Positions 1 through 10,859 of a DNA stretch of 39,961 bases are shown piece by piece; position 1 is the first letter of the stretch; each line of letters begins with the position of its first letter. The translations under genes were made by a program, and so were the position numbers. The notes beneath the pieces are model-generated. The model saw nothing but the letters and a program-made list of their open reading frames with translations, searched no databases and was not told where the DNA came from. Source of the stretch: Lachnospiraceae bacterium. GTDB taxonomy: Bacteria; Bacillota; Clostridia; Lachnospirales; Lachnospiraceae. Location of the stretch: NCBI GenBank assembly GCA_016282745.1, contig JAEELL010000046.1, positions 1-39,961 on the forward strand, read 5' to 3'.

Positions 1-36
1 CTTAACTAAAACCTCTAATAATGTTACAATGTTCAT

Positions 37-110
37 GAGAAAGATCCTCCTTGTTATGTGTTTTTTCGTCGAAACTATTATAACTTAAAAGAGGACCTTT
101 CTCATTTTTT
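37..110 (+). terminator. Terminator-like hairpin on the plus strand
   Basis: The arms GAGAAAGATCCTC (37-49) and GAGGACCTTTCTC (91-103) are complementary at 12 of 13 positions. They enclose a 41-nt loop and are followed by two T-runs (105-110 and 112-117). The orientation fits termination of a plus-strand transcript entering from the left. The long loop is unusual for a simple terminator, so an attenuator or other structured RNA is possible. Confidence 0.4.
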
Positions 111-245
111 ATTTTTTATTCAACTGACAAAATCTTTACTCTATAGGACACAAAATAGACACAAAGCGACGCATCATTTACCATGTGTAAAAATACTCTT
201 TCACAAATGTACATTTCTTCAATTATTGTCACAGCGTTTTTAATC

Positions 246-321
246 AAACAAACCCCACACCCCGGATTATTATTATATACTCACTGCCGGGAAGGCAGGA
301 GCAATATCCGTAGATGTGGGG
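246..321 (-). terminator. Probable terminator of the giant adhesin transcript
   Basis: About 27 nt past the stop codon, the outer arms (253-259 and 315-321) form a 7-bp GC-rich stem. Inside it are GGAT/ATCC pairing (264-267 with 306-309) and a CTGCC/GGCAG hairpin (284-288 with 294-298). On the minus strand the outer stem is followed by a T-rich run (TTTGTTT). This is larger and more branched than a standard intrinsic terminator, but it is placed correctly for one. Confidence 0.45.
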
Positions 322-347
322 ATTAGTGTTATTAATATATATCTTCT

Positions 348-3300
348 TTATTCATCAATAACCGACGGATCAAACTTAGCATTTGTATAAATGAGATACG
401 AATCCTTCCAAGCGTTTGTTGCACCGTCCAAATCCGCAGTAAGAATTATTTTGTAGTTTGCATACTCATTATGATCAGCATCACCGGTTAAAACTATACA
501 GTCAAAATCCACTTCAAACATTTTATCAAGATCCTGCTGACTATCATGATGAATTTCTCCTGTGTATACATAGGTCTGCGGATCTGACCTATCCGCAACA
601 AGCGTCACCTCTGAGTTTGAATCTGTCAGATTTACATTACTCATATAATCACTAATGTCATCGACCTGCTCATATCTCGTAACACCCATATTATCAGTAA
701 CTTTTTTATACAGTGTAAGTGTATAAACTACATTTTCTGCTGAGTTGTAATCGACAATATCATCTACATTATAAATTGCTTTTCCAATAACAGGATGCTG
801 TGTTCCATATTTGCCATTTACACCAAGCAAACTTCTGTTATTTGTTTTAAGTCCGATTTCATCAGTATTATCATCTGCAGGAACAGCATTAAAACTTAAC
901 TGTGCACTATTTTTGGTTGTAGAATAATAGAATTTTCCATCCGGGTCTTCCTCAATTGCATTTAACGCACTGAATCGAAGATCTTCTTCCCTGTATGCAA
1001 CACTTGATTTTACAGAAACCTGAGTTCCTATCTTTGCTGCCCCATTTACATTAAATGGGAATGCAGTAATATCATTAAATGTCATTGTCGTCGTAGAATG
1101 TATTGTAACTACAGGTGTAACCGTAGGATCTGAAAGTGCATCTCTTATACTTCCCGAATTGAGATATACGTAATTCGCTCCCAAATATGAATGGGTAGTG
1201 CTATCCGTATGGCTTCCGCCGGTATTTGTATAACTTATTGTAGTACTATTCTGTACATATCCAGGCGTAATACCATAAATGATATCCGATACTCTTCCAT
1301 CAGCATCATGTGAAGTCAATGTAAGATAAAATGCATGATAAACGTCTGAGTTTGCAAGGAACGCACCGGCACTAAGATTTTTAATCTGAACCGTTGCTGT
1401 CACTTCTGTCTTGATAACCTTATTTACCGATGTCATTTCTCTATTGTCATCCCACAATAAATTTCCATCTCCCGAAGTAACTGTAAAACTATTATTTGTA
1501 ATTTCATGGTTAAACAAATCTCCTAAAACTACCAGTGAATTCAAATTCAACTCTATATTTGCCTTTTGTACTTCTGCTCCTCCCGTGTAAGTCATCAAAC
1601 TTCCTGATTTGATAATAACACTGTGGGTTTGTCCTTCTGACAAGTTCGGAACATACATACTTATATAGTAATCTTCATAAAGCTCATTTGAATGCATTGA
1701 GCCCGTTCCCCAAGCACTGTTATCTGCCAGTATAGATGACAGATTCTGTGGAGAGAACGGATTGCCACTCTCATCTCTGAATGATGAAAGATTAAGCACT
1801 ATATCTGTATTTGTTGCATACGAACCATCAAGTGTCAGCGTGTAATATTTATCTGCATTGGCATTCGGGTCCACAAGAATCAGTTTAGTACCATTTGGCA
1901 ATGTATCAAAGTTACCATCCAAATTAAGTACTATACTCTTATCAAAATTCCAATCATATCCCGATGAAATCTGGTTCTTTGGATATATAAAACGTACAAA
2001 TGTAGTCGTCCACTCGTTGGTACTTTCAATAAGAATAGAAGTCGTTTTTGGTACCGCTATTTCAGATGAAATCTTTTCAGCATACGGTGTACGGGAATAA
2101 GTGGTTCCCGTCATAGTTACCGCGCTAAATTCCGCAGTAAGAATCTTCTTCGTGTATACAGGTACGTACAGATGATATGCCACTCTATTATGATTAGTAT
2201 CAGTCGGATCTTTAAATTGAACATCCACAAGGGAGAACTGGCATGTATTACCCGACTCTGAATCTGCTTTTGTTGAGTCGAACCAATACTTTCCTGCATT
2301 ATCATCGGTACCTGAATACAACTGCAATCCCTGATCACCTGCTTCACCGAGAACAAACTTTTGTGAACCGGAGTCGTAGTAGCAAGGATTAATTGTTACC
2401 TGATAAAGTTGATTAATATTCGATCCGGAAGCAGAACTACCACAACTATACGCATACCGATTATACTTCAATCCATTTGGCTGACCTGCCGCATTTGTAA
2501 CTAAACGAATGTACGATTTAATAAAAGGTGTAATATCACCTGTTTTGTCAGTGTCGTCGTTTATTACAAGCATCGCGAAATCGTCAACACCCGTTAAATT
2601 AGTAAACGCTTCGCCAAACTCAGTAGCGGCTGTAGATATCTTAAAAGCCCCATCTTTATATGTTCCATTGTTGTTAATATATTTTGCGAGTGTCGTAGCA
2701 TCCGTTGTGTTTGATGACGGATCATTTGAAGTTCCTATACTATATCTTCTATTTGAAGTACCATCCTTATTATCTTTATATATTTGACCTGCATTACCAA
2801 GTGTTGCTCCAACGCCTACACCATCTCCTGTAATGTATTCACCTGTTCCTACTGACCTATGAGGCGCTGTATTAACAAATGGTGCCAAAGGCATATCGAC
2901 ATTTATTGGGTTTCCTAATGTATTAACACTTCCAAAAGTTGATGTATAGCCTGTTCCTGATGTAAGATTTGATGCTGATGCATTTAAGTAATCGGCAAAT
3001 ACAAAGAAGTTATTACTACTAGTACCTTGATTTCTAACAACATTTGTAGGCACTAATGACGTGTCAGAATTGAAAGCACTAATTCCTACAAATTTATAGG
3101 TCAAAGCATTACTGTAACCGCCTGAAATTATTCCCGCGCCCGATGTATTATCAGAATCACCATACTTAAAACTTACGTTATCAATTTTCAAATTGTATCC
3201 CGAAAGATTTTGTTCTGTATATCCAACAAATCCTCCAACTTTTCCCGATGTATTATGTGTTATGATATCACAATCTTTAACATAATCATTTTTAAGATAC

Positions 3301-6300
3301 ATTTGTTTTTGTGATACTCTTCCAACCATACCACCAACATTAAATCCTTTAATTACATATCCTGAAATATAACTATTTGCTATAGTACCAACATACGTTG
3401 AAGAGGTCGAAAAGAATCCTGAAACAAATCCTCCTGCTATATTGTCTGCATCCACAGTTCCTGTACCATACGCCTTTATTTCAGGCTTTGTATTTCCCGT
3501 GCCTACTACTGCACTATTAAATATATAAATATATCTCGGTCCCCATGATTCCATATTACTTCTTCCATAAAAACCTGCGGCACTGGTTAATGCCTTTACA
3601 GAAAGATTATTCAGCGTACAGTTTTCTATCCAAATAGAATTCTGCAGATAATCATTATCATTCTGCTCACTCGCCTGTGAAAATCCAATAAATCCTGCTG
3701 CATTATACACAGTGCTTTCACCTACCGCTGGGTTAGCACCAAGGCCTTTTAAATTAACATTCTTTATTTCAGCTCCGGTTCCGGAATAACCAATCAAACC
3801 TCCTACATTACATCTCTTTCTAGTTCCAGTATAGTACGAGGTAACTTTAGATACATATATATCAGATGTATCAGCAGTTTCTGTTTTACCATCAATACAT
3901 GGGCGACACCAAAATGTCATTCCTACAAAAGTACCTAATCCATGACGTAAATTATCACTTCCTCCATAATATCCACCTGTTATACTTATACCGTTTTCCG
4001 TCGTGTTGCAACCAACAATTTTCATCTTAGTGTGAGATTTTACGGCATCTATGCCAACCAAACCTCCACATGAGTATGCACCGGTAATTGTTAATCCATC
4101 AAATCTGATATTGTTAAAGTTAACATCCGAATTATTACCAAAAATACGCTTGCCATACACTCCTCCAACGCAGAAAAGCTGTGTATTATCCGTTGTTCCT
4201 GTAATAACACTTCCTGATGAATTAAACACCTTATCTTCTATATTTCCTTTAAGATAAAAATTTTGAAATTGATATTCGTGGTTTTCATCTTTTTTTACCA
4301 TTACGCAATCAAACAATCCAATTCCCAGCAACTTTTGAAGATTAGCATCATTATCATGCCCATATTCCTTTACCAGCGTTTCACCTGAATAGGTTTGAGT
4401 CAACGTTTTATTTTGAGCATGATAATAGTTTTCACTACCGGTTTCATAACGAGATAAACTAATATGAAGATTCAATGTATTTCCATTACCATCGAACGTA
4501 GCTACCTTAAAAGCTGTTTTTGAAGTAGTATTGTCACTTACACTTTTTGAATTAATTCCAACACAACCAATCCCTCTAAAAGCCTGAAAATCATCAAAAT
4601 CTTCAAAAGTATCACTTTCAAAGAGTGTAATATCCCAAAACTTAGAGTTACTGTTTGTCATATACCTTGCAGGAAAATTTGCCGCAGGATTAGTAGCCGT
4701 AGTTCCATACCTTGTTGTATACCTATAAATAATATACGGAATAGGGGCTTTCATAAGCCTATCTTTTACAGATGAATCCGCATAATTATTAACACTATCT
4801 AAAACTGCATAATCGTTATAATCTGAATGATTAGTTTTTTGCTCATTAGAACCACATCCTACATCATTATAATCACCAAGTCTTGAAATTCCTGTTATAT
4901 AATTGTTATACCCATATGAAGGAGAATAACTGCTGTAATCATAAGCGGAAGATGTGTTAGCTGTACTTGCGATAGACTGAGTAATAAGTGACATTATATA
5001 TAACGACTGTGCATCAGGAACATCAATAGTACTATTCGTGTAATTGACATCCAACTTATTTGTATTACTTCTGTCAATAGTATCTATTTGATAAGTATAC
5101 GTCTTTGTCACATTATGATTTTCATCCTCAACAGCCTTGTTATAATTATCCGGTGCTGTTCCACTCCTATTGCTGATTGACTCATAAATTGCATATCCAT
5201 TTATTACTCTTCCCACATATTGGTTAGAATAAATACCTCCACCTGTCACAGTTCTTCCTGTCACAGTATTCGCACCTCTGAAAATAAGTGCACCGTTAAC
5301 AACAGCACCTACCATTCCGCCTTCAGCTATCAAATGTCCGTTAAGAGTAGTAGTTCCGCTGTAGGAAACAGTAACATCATCAATGACATTATCTCCACCC
5401 ATTATTTCTCCGATAACACCACCATAATATTCTGCACCCTTATTTGTTGAATCATTTTTTTTGTATCCATACAGAGCATTATCACCAACCCTGTCCAGCG
5501 ATTTCGATATATTAGCTGTCACTTGAATATTTAGATTTTTAACAACTGAACCATTGCTAATATAAACCAAAGGATTTCCAGACGGATTTGTAATCACCGG
5601 TTTTGTTCCATTAGATTTTTTCCCCACTATAACACCATGGAATACAACACTTCCATTTACAGCAGTTCCTGCTCCGGGAGCACCTATACCCGGATAATCC
5701 GATGGAAGACTATTAGCCCCTGTCAAATCAGTATTTATAACATAATACGCAGAAGCAAGATAATTTCGCACAAGAGCCGTAGTCCATGTTGTCAAACCTG
5801 CGCTATTACTACTATCTTTCACGTAACTTGAACCACTCTTATTATATAAACCGTCACCATTCTGACCTGTATGCCATGTTGCGGCAAAAGGTAAACTACT
5901 TACTACATTCATTGTGTTTGGCAACTTGATTGTTCCCGGAGTACTACTCTCACTGTTTACTGCATCAGCTACTAATTTCAACTGCGATGCTGTCGAGATA
6001 ATATATGGATCGTTATAAGTTCCACATCCTTCAACAAGTCCCGCAACTTTATAATTAACTTTTATCTCTGTTACAGGATAAGTAGTATTTGTTCCTTTTG
6101 CTGTATAATTTCCAACATAAGGTAGAAATCCTGACGAAAAGTCAAATTCAGTATTACTATCAGAAACCGGGTTAGTAAAATGTCCCGTTCCTTCTCCAAC
6201 TAAATTATAATGTTTTTCACCGTTAGCATACTCAAGTGACGAACTAATTTCTTTTCCATAGGTTACATTTCTTCCGTCTTCCCAGTCCTCTTCTACTGTA

Positions 6301-9300
6301 TAATAGTATTCCAAAGTTGAAGACTTAGCTGCTAACAGCGTTGTGAAAAATATCGCCTGACTGAATATAGAACGGCTCGTACCATACTCTGTATCCATTG
6401 CCGTTGCAGCTGCAGATGTCCAGTTTGCGTCTGATATAGTATTGCCATCTCTGGCATCCAGTTTAATATCATTGAAAGTCATAGTCATATTCTGACCTGT
6501 CGCTGTTCCAAACAAAGATTTTGCAACAGGTAAAGTTACACCTGCTCCACTGTAATTGTTCGTGCGCAAGTTACTGAGTACCAAAGACGGAGTCGCTGTT
6601 CCTGTACCGTCTATACTATTTATAAGCAAATATGATGCATTGTTTGACGGAATCAATTTATCCAACGTCAAACCTGTAAGGGAAACATTTCCGGATGTAG
6701 ACTTATTTATAAGTGCTCCTGAAGCAACTCCGGACACATAACCAAACTCACCGGTAAGTGTGAGATTGTTTGCTGTCAACGAAGATACTGTTGTAAAAAG
6801 TCCTGCCTGCATCAGATAATGCTGATTGCGACGCGCTGACGACGTCTTTGCCATTGCAGTATTATCAGGATATCTTGACCATGAATCAGGTGTTAAAGAT
6901 TGTCCTTCATATGCTTTAATTGCACCAAAATCAAATGTAACTGTCGCTCCTGTTGGCAATGTTACATCTCCACCCGGGATTGGATAATAAGACAATCCCG
7001 AAAGATCAATTGATGTCTCTGAAATCATATCTCCATTACTCTTAAAACATGATTTGATATTAGGCGCAGCATAATTATATACTGACCAAAGCAAAAACTT
7101 TTCGCCGCCAGGGGCTGTACTTCCTTTGGTTCCCTTGCTAAGCATAACATCCAAATTGTAATAGTATCTGCTATTTGGATTACCCACAAGATTTCCAAGT
7201 TGTGAGTAAAGTCTGTTCTGGTATGTACCTGTTCCGTTTTCGTCATCATTTGCATCGACGTCTGTTATCTTAGTTTTCGTTCCGTTACCTGTGTTCATGT
7301 TGATATTTACGATTCCGGTACCATTACCGCCAATCATAATATCTCCACTGTCTTTACCGTTATTTTTTGTATCTGCTGCTATCTCATCAACATAATAATT
7401 ATTATCTGTTGATGTTGGTAAAGTTATTCCCGACAGAGAATAACCACTGTTCTTTAAGTTAATATACAAACCGTCATCGTCACTATACGCCTCATTTACT
7501 ATCATTCCAAATGAAGCAGGCGATTCATCAGCTGATATAAAACTAGTATTAACCGGGCTTGCGCCAGTTGACGCCTGAACAGTAAGAGCATTAATATTCC
7601 ATTCCCCTGATGCTCTAAACACAAGTCCGCACTGTTTGCTTCCGATACCTGAATATTTATTATTTACAGTTGAACCTGCTATGGTGAGTCCGTCAACTGT
7701 CAGATTTGTTCTGTCCCACATAGAGCCAAGGAGTCCACCCGGATATTTTGCCCTGGTATCCACTCTTGCGCCTGTCATTGTCACCGTATCCAATGTTATA
7801 CCTCTGGAATTTGAGGCATTCTTACTAACTCTTCCAATAGTTCCGGCAACATATGAATATGTGGCATTGGCAGTTACTGAATTATCTATAATAATTTCCG
7901 GTGAAATTTCCGTATTGGCAATCGATACATTATAGCGTGTTGAAGCTGCACCCTTAAGAAGTCCCAAAACGCCTCCTGCATATGTACTGTTATTATCATC
8001 ACCTGTCACAGTACCTGTCAGTGTGATTGAAGGCGTAATTTCACTTCCGGTAATAGTCAATGTATAAGGATTGCCTGCATTTTCATTGCCGTCAAATGTA
8101 CCTGCAACTCCTCCCACATGGAAATTTGCACTGTCAACTCTGTCAACAGTCACATCTGTGTCAATATTGACATCAGAAATAGTAGCTCCATTAGTCATTG
8201 CTCCCATCAGAGGGGCGATGTAGAGTTCGCTTGAACCTGCTGCTCTTGAAACGTGCATTTCTCCCCCAACAGTAATATCACTGAACGAAGCTCCCTTTCC
8301 AAAAGCAATCAATCCCTGAGCATCATGTCCATAGCCATTAGAAAGGTATATTCTTCCTCCGGCTGAATCCGCAGCAACAGCATCTCCGTTTCCGTCACAT
8401 CCATACGCTTCACCTGTTGCAAGAAGTATCTTGTCAGTTGCCGCTCCGGTCGTACCCGAAATACTTCCTGTAAAATAATCAGGCGAGCCCACGAAAGCAC
8501 TACTTGCGTCAATGTATTTTCCGTTTCCCCCATCACGCATAAGACCTAACAGTCCTGTGCCTTCAAGGTCTATGGTACCTGTCACTGTGATATCAGAAGC
8601 CAACAATGCAGTTTTATTTGCTCCACCTGTAGCAAAGCAAAGTGCCCCATGATTGCTTCCATCATTCAACTGCATATTGAGGGCTACTTTTGCAAATGAA
8701 ACTTCATCGGTTATTGCAGGATTGTTTGCAACCGCTGCAACAGTAACTTTATTACTTGCCACAGACACTATTCCTGCTTCTTCAGCATTTTTCTCTACGC
8801 CGTTTACTGTGAACATTCTTAAAACTTCTCCCCACTGACCTAAATCAGAGGCAGTTGTTCCAGCATTTCTCTTAAGCGTCCAATTAGAATCTTCTCCATT
8901 TCCTTTTGCATAAACCAGAGTTTCATCATTCTCATATACCAGTTGTGAATAACCGCTTGTAGCCTTGGCTCCGCTTATATCAGTAACTCCGGCAAATCTT
9001 ACAACTCCTTTTTTGAAAGAATACGCAATCGCTCCACCTTTGTATTTAGTTCCCGAAGCAAGAGACAATGTATAATTACCTGTCAGGTCTATAAACGATC
9101 CCGAATTACTGTCATTCAAAGTTATAATGATTCCTCCAAATTTAGCAGCGCTGTCTACGTTTGCATTTGTAATACTTACACCACTCACCGCTACATAGGT
9201 AGAACCATTAAGCGTGCCAATGACACCTCCCACATTTCCGGAAGAGGTGTAGCTGAGATTGTTTATAGTAAAATCGGATAAACTAAGTGTTTTTGAATAT

Positions 9301-10808
9301 GATGAGTTAGCATACGTACCGATAACACCACCAAAAGTTGCAGAACTTGTAGGTGGCACAAAATGAGCATTACTTGTATTTGAATCAGTTATTGTAACGC
9401 TACCATTCGGTGTGTATTTTCCAAAAAGTCCACCTGTTGTAGTTCCCGAAAGTGACAGAGAACTGTCTGTATACTTATCTAAATCAATTGTTGAAGCAGA
9501 CGTATATGTGGATTTGTACTCGCCTGCAATACCTCCGGTGTTACCTTTGCCGCTAGTAACAGTGCACGACGAAAGTGTATAAGTTCTTGTAAGCATAATA
9601 TCATTTGCCGCAGAATTGCACTCATAATATCCGAAGGCTCCACCTGTTGCAGTAGCGTTGCTGCCATTAGTAACAGTGCAATTTGACAGTGCAATAGCTC
9701 CACTTGTTGTTTCATAATTCACCACTGTATTCTTACAATATCCGGCTATACCTCCAGCGTAAACAGTTCCCTCTATACTTCCTGAAACAGAAAATCCGGA
9801 AGGCAATGTTATAGTTCCTCCCTCTGCATGACCACATACAAATCCTACCTGGCTCTTGGCTGTCTGAAAATCAACTTTAAGGTCACTACTTCCACTGAGG
9901 AGTTCAAATGAAGAGCTGTTAATCTCACCTACTAATCCTCCACAATAAGCTGTCTCAGTTCCAATAAAAGTAACTTCATCATTATTCGCCTTTGTGTATG
10001 TAGCCTGCAGAACACTGCCTTCTTTAATTGTTCCACAGAGTATTCCGTAACTTTTATCGCTTTCTTTATTATCAATAATCGATCCTGAAATAATAACATT
10101 GTTACTATCCCTCTGAGGTGTGTGATTACTGTTGTCTGTAAATGTCAGATTGACTTTTGCACCTGAAGACATATCTCCGATAATCCCGGAATAACTTCTG
10201 ACACTTGAAGAACCCAAAATTATTCCCCATTCATAAGGTGATGCTGCACTGCTTCCTACCACATGCCTTGCAAAAAGAGGAGATATTGAATCTCCGGCAT
10301 TTGCCACACGATTAATATCCAAAGGAACAGTTGCATTGGTTCCCAATTTATACAATTTGACAGAATCATTAACATAATCAAATATTGGTGCATTTGCTAC
10401 TACAGCGAATTCTGCTGCAGATGTATTTAAATATATTGTCCCATTAAATGGTGCACTGGAATTGCCCATCGGATTATAATTAACATCAAACAAAAAACTT
10501 CCACCAACCGGATTGAGCGTTATAGTGTCTTCGGCATGATCAGCAGCCCATGATGAATCCTGAAAGCATTTTGAATAGTCAGAAAAATCGGTCTGTTCAG
10601 AAGTAAATGTGTAAACATGACCTGTAAATCTCGCCTTCAGTTCTTCAAGTTCTCCTGCCGCCTTTACTTTCTTTACAAGCCCGGAAATATCTATTACATC
10701 TTCAGAAATCATATCCGTTGGAAGTCCTGCAAACACCAGTGCCAATGCAAGTGTGATGCTGATTACCCTCTTTTTTATTCTGTTATTATTATTTAAAGCT
10801 TTTCTCAT
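348..10808 (-). CDS. Giant secreted GLUG-type repeat surface protein (3486 aa)
   Basis: This is a very large exported protein, probably an adhesin or fibre tip. The N-terminus has a basic stretch (RIKKR) followed by a hydrophobic core (about residues 15-31), a typical Gram-positive signal peptide. The rest is Gly/Ser/Thr/Asn-rich. It contains many copies of a GG-[VILMF]-[VIAF]-G turn motif (for example GGLVGE, GGIAGY, GGVIGT, GGLIGY, GGFVGY) spaced by short beta-prone stretches, as in GLUG repeats and right-handed beta-helix adhesins. A GCGTYNDPYIISTASQL segment matches the DPY-I-T-QL element often seen before such repeats. The extreme C-terminus (YANYKIIL...YLIYTNAKF) looks like a small terminal domain. 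I see no LPXTG motif, SLH domain or C-terminal membrane helix, so attachment may be through fibre subunits. It is the last gene of its transcription unit, 51 bp after the preceding gene, with ribosome binding site GAGGGTG. The exact repeat family and ligand are unknown. Confidence 0.85.
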   Translation of the reverse strand: MRKALNNNNRIKKRVISITLALALVFAGLPTDMISEDVIDISGLVKKVKAAGELEELKARFTGHVYTFTSEQTDFSDYSKCFQDSSWAADHAEDTITLNPVGGSFLFDVNYNPMGNSSAPFNGTIYLNTSAAEFAVVANAPIFDYVNDSVKLYKLGTNATVPLDINRVANAGDSISPLFARHVVGSSAASPYEWGIILGSSSVRSYSGIIGDMSSGAKVNLTFTDNSNHTPQRDSNNVIISGSIIDNKESDKSYGILCGTIKEGSVLQATYTKANNDEVTFIGTETAYCGGLVGEINSSSFELLSGSSDLKVDFQTAKSQVGFVCGHAEGGTITLPSGFSVSGSIEGTVYAGGIAGYCKNTVVNYETTSGAIALSNCTVTNGSNATATGGAFGYYECNSAANDIMLTRTYTLSSCTVTSGKGNTGGIAGEYKSTYTSASTIDLDKYTDSSLSLSGTTTGGLFGKYTPNGSVTITDSNTSNAHFVPPTSSATFGGVIGTYANSSYSKTLSLSDFTINNLSYTSSGNVGGVIGTLNGSTYVAVSGVSITNANVDSAAKFGGIIITLNDSNSGSFIDLTGNYTLSLASGTKYKGGAIAYSFKKGVVRFAGVTDISGAKATSGYSQLVYENDETLVYAKGNGEDSNWTLKRNAGTTASDLGQWGEVLRMFTVNGVEKNAEEAGIVSVASNKVTVAAVANNPAITDEVSFAKVALNMQLNDGSNHGALCFATGGANKTALLASDITVTGTIDLEGTGLLGLMRDGGNGKYIDASSAFVGSPDYFTGSISGTTGAATDKILLATGEAYGCDGNGDAVAADSAGGRIYLSNGYGHDAQGLIAFGKGASFSDITVGGEMHVSRAAGSSELYIAPLMGAMTNGATISDVNIDTDVTVDRVDSANFHVGGVAGTFDGNENAGNPYTLTITGSEITPSITLTGTVTGDDNNSTYAGGVLGLLKGAASTRYNVSIANTEISPEIIIDNSVTANATYSYVAGTIGRVSKNASNSRGITLDTVTMTGARVDTRAKYPGGLLGSMWDRTNLTVDGLTIAGSTVNNKYSGIGSKQCGLVFRASGEWNINALTVQASTGASPVNTSFISADESPASFGMIVNEAYSDDDGLYINLKNSGYSLSGITLPTSTDNNYYVDEIAADTKNNGKDSGDIMIGGNGTGIVNINMNTGNGTKTKITDVDANDDENGTGTYQNRLYSQLGNLVGNPNSRYYYNLDVMLSKGTKGSTAPGGEKFLLWSVYNYAAPNIKSCFKSNGDMISETSIDLSGLSYYPIPGGDVTLPTGATVTFDFGAIKAYEGQSLTPDSWSRYPDNTAMAKTSSARRNQHYLMQAGLFTTVSSLTANNLTLTGEFGYVSGVASGALINKSTSGNVSLTGLTLDKLIPSNNASYLLINSIDGTGTATPSLVLSNLRTNNYSGAGVTLPVAKSLFGTATGQNMTMTFNDIKLDARDGNTISDANWTSAAATAMDTEYGTSRSIFSQAIFFTTLLAAKSSTLEYYYTVEEDWEDGRNVTYGKEISSSLEYANGEKHYNLVGEGTGHFTNPVSDSNTEFDFSSGFLPYVGNYTAKGTNTTYPVTEIKVNYKVAGLVEGCGTYNDPYIISTASQLKLVADAVNSESSTPGTIKLPNTMNVVSSLPFAATWHTGQNGDGLYNKSGSSYVKDSSNSAGLTTWTTALVRNYLASAYYVINTDLTGANSLPSDYPGIGAPGAGTAVNGSVVFHGVIVGKKSNGTKPVITNPSGNPLVYISNGSVVKNLNIQVTANISKSLDRVGDNALYGYKKNDSTNKGAEYYGGVIGEIMGGDNVIDDVTVSYSGTTTLNGHLIAEGGMVGAVVNGALIFRGANTVTGRTVTGGGIYSNQYVGRVINGYAIYESISNRSGTAPDNYNKAVEDENHNVTKTYTYQIDTIDRSNTNKLDVNYTNSTIDVPDAQSLYIMSLITQSIASTANTSSAYDYSSYSPSYGYNNYITGISRLGDYNDVGCGSNEQKTNHSDYNDYAVLDSVNNYADSSVKDRLMKAPIPYIIYRYTTRYGTTATNPAANFPARYMTNSNSKFWDITLFESDTFEDFDDFQAFRGIGCVGINSKSVSDNTTSKTAFKVATFDGNGNTLNLHISLSRYETGSENYYHAQNKTLTQTYSGETLVKEYGHDNDANLQKLLGIGLFDCVMVKKDENHEYQFQNFYLKGNIEDKVFNSSGSVITGTTDNTQLFCVGGVYGKRIFGNNSDVNFNNIRFDGLTITGAYSCGGLVGIDAVKSHTKMKIVGCNTTENGISITGGYYGGSDNLRHGLGTFVGMTFWCRPCIDGKTETADTSDIYVSKVTSYYTGTRKRCNVGGLIGYSGTGAEIKNVNLKGLGANPAVGESTVYNAAGFIGFSQASEQNDNDYLQNSIWIENCTLNNLSVKALTSAAGFYGRSNMESWGPRYIYIFNSAVVGTGNTKPEIKAYGTGTVDADNIAGGFVSGFFSTSSTYVGTIANSYISGYVIKGFNVGGMVGRVSQKQMYLKNDYVKDCDIITHNTSGKVGGFVGYTEQNLSGYNLKIDNVSFKYGDSDNTSGAGIISGGYSNALTYKFVGISAFNSDTSLVPTNVVRNQGTSSNNFFVFADYLNASASNLTSGTGYTSTFGSVNTLGNPINVDMPLAPFVNTAPHRSVGTGEYITGDGVGVGATLGNAGQIYKDNKDGTSNRRYSIGTSNDPSSNTTDATTLAKYINNNGTYKDGAFKISTAATEFGEAFTNLTGVDDFAMLVINDDTDKTGDITPFIKSYIRLVTNAAGQPNGLKYNRYAYSCGSSASGSNINQLYQVTINPCYYDSGSQKFVLGEAGDQGLQLYSGTDDNAGKYWFDSTKADSESGNTCQFSLVDVQFKDPTDTNHNRVAYHLYVPVYTKKILTAEFSAVTMTGTTYSRTPYAEKISSEIAVPKTTSILIESTNEWTTTFVRFIYPKNQISSGYDWNFDKSIVLNLDGNFDTLPNGTKLILVDPNANADKYYTLTLDGSYATNTDIVLNLSSFRDESGNPFSPQNLSSILADNSAWGTGSMHSNELYEDYYISMYVPNLSEGQTHSVIIKSGSLMTYTGGAEVQKANIELNLNSLVVLGDLFNHEITNNSFTVTSGDGNLLWDDNREMTSVNKVIKTEVTATVQIKNLSAGAFLANSDVYHAFYLTLTSHDADGRVSDIIYGITPGYVQNSTTISYTNTGGSHTDSTTHSYLGANYVYLNSGSIRDALSDPTVTPVVTIHSTTTMTFNDITAFPFNVNGAAKIGTQVSVKSSVAYREEDLRFSALNAIEEDPDGKFYYSTTKNSAQLSFNAVPADDNTDEIGLKTNNRSLLGVNGKYGTQHPVIGKAIYNVDDIVDYNSAENVVYTLTLYKKVTDNMGVTRYEQVDDISDYMSNVNLTDSNSEVTLVADRSDPQTYVYTGEIHHDSQQDLDKMFEVDFDCIVLTGDADHNEYANYKIILTADLDGATNAWKDSYLIYTNAKFDPSVIDE

Positions 10809-10835
10809 ATGATCACCCTCAATCTACAACATTAG

Positions 10836-10850
10836 TATTTCCATTTCAAT
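10836..10850 (-). promoter_or_regulatory. 15-bp motif shared with the 14057-14071 promoter
   Basis: The 15-mer TATTTCCATTTCAAT (plus strand) occurs here, upstream of the giant gene, and again at 14057-14071, where it forms most of the spacer of the promoter for the 331-aa gene. On the minus strand it reads ATTGAAATGGAAATA. A further shared piece, CTAATGTTGTA, lies next to it here and near 14140. It may be a regulator site or a duplicated promoter fragment; the role is inferred from sharing only. Confidence 0.3.
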
Positions 10851-10859
10851 ATTAATTGA

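Larger units (their letters stand above)
1..347. other. Intergenic region downstream of the giant adhesin gene
   Basis: This 347-base stretch holds no gene that I can support. It contains two hairpins, listed separately: a plus-oriented terminator-like structure at 37-110 and a branched structure at 246-321 that probably ends the minus-strand giant gene. The convergent arrangement suggests that a plus-strand gene ends just left of the window. A 61-codon open frame on the plus strand (58-243) starts inside the loop of the first hairpin, has no ribosome binding site, and is not accepted. Confidence 0.5.

Noticed and set aside
58-243. 61-codon plus-strand open frame at the left edge
   Set aside because: It starts inside a terminator-like hairpin, lacks a ribosome binding site and shows no domain-like sequence.
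348-600. Sortase or SLH anchor at the end of the giant protein
   Set aside because: The last ~80 residues contain no LPXTG-like motif, SLH repeat or hydrophobic tail.
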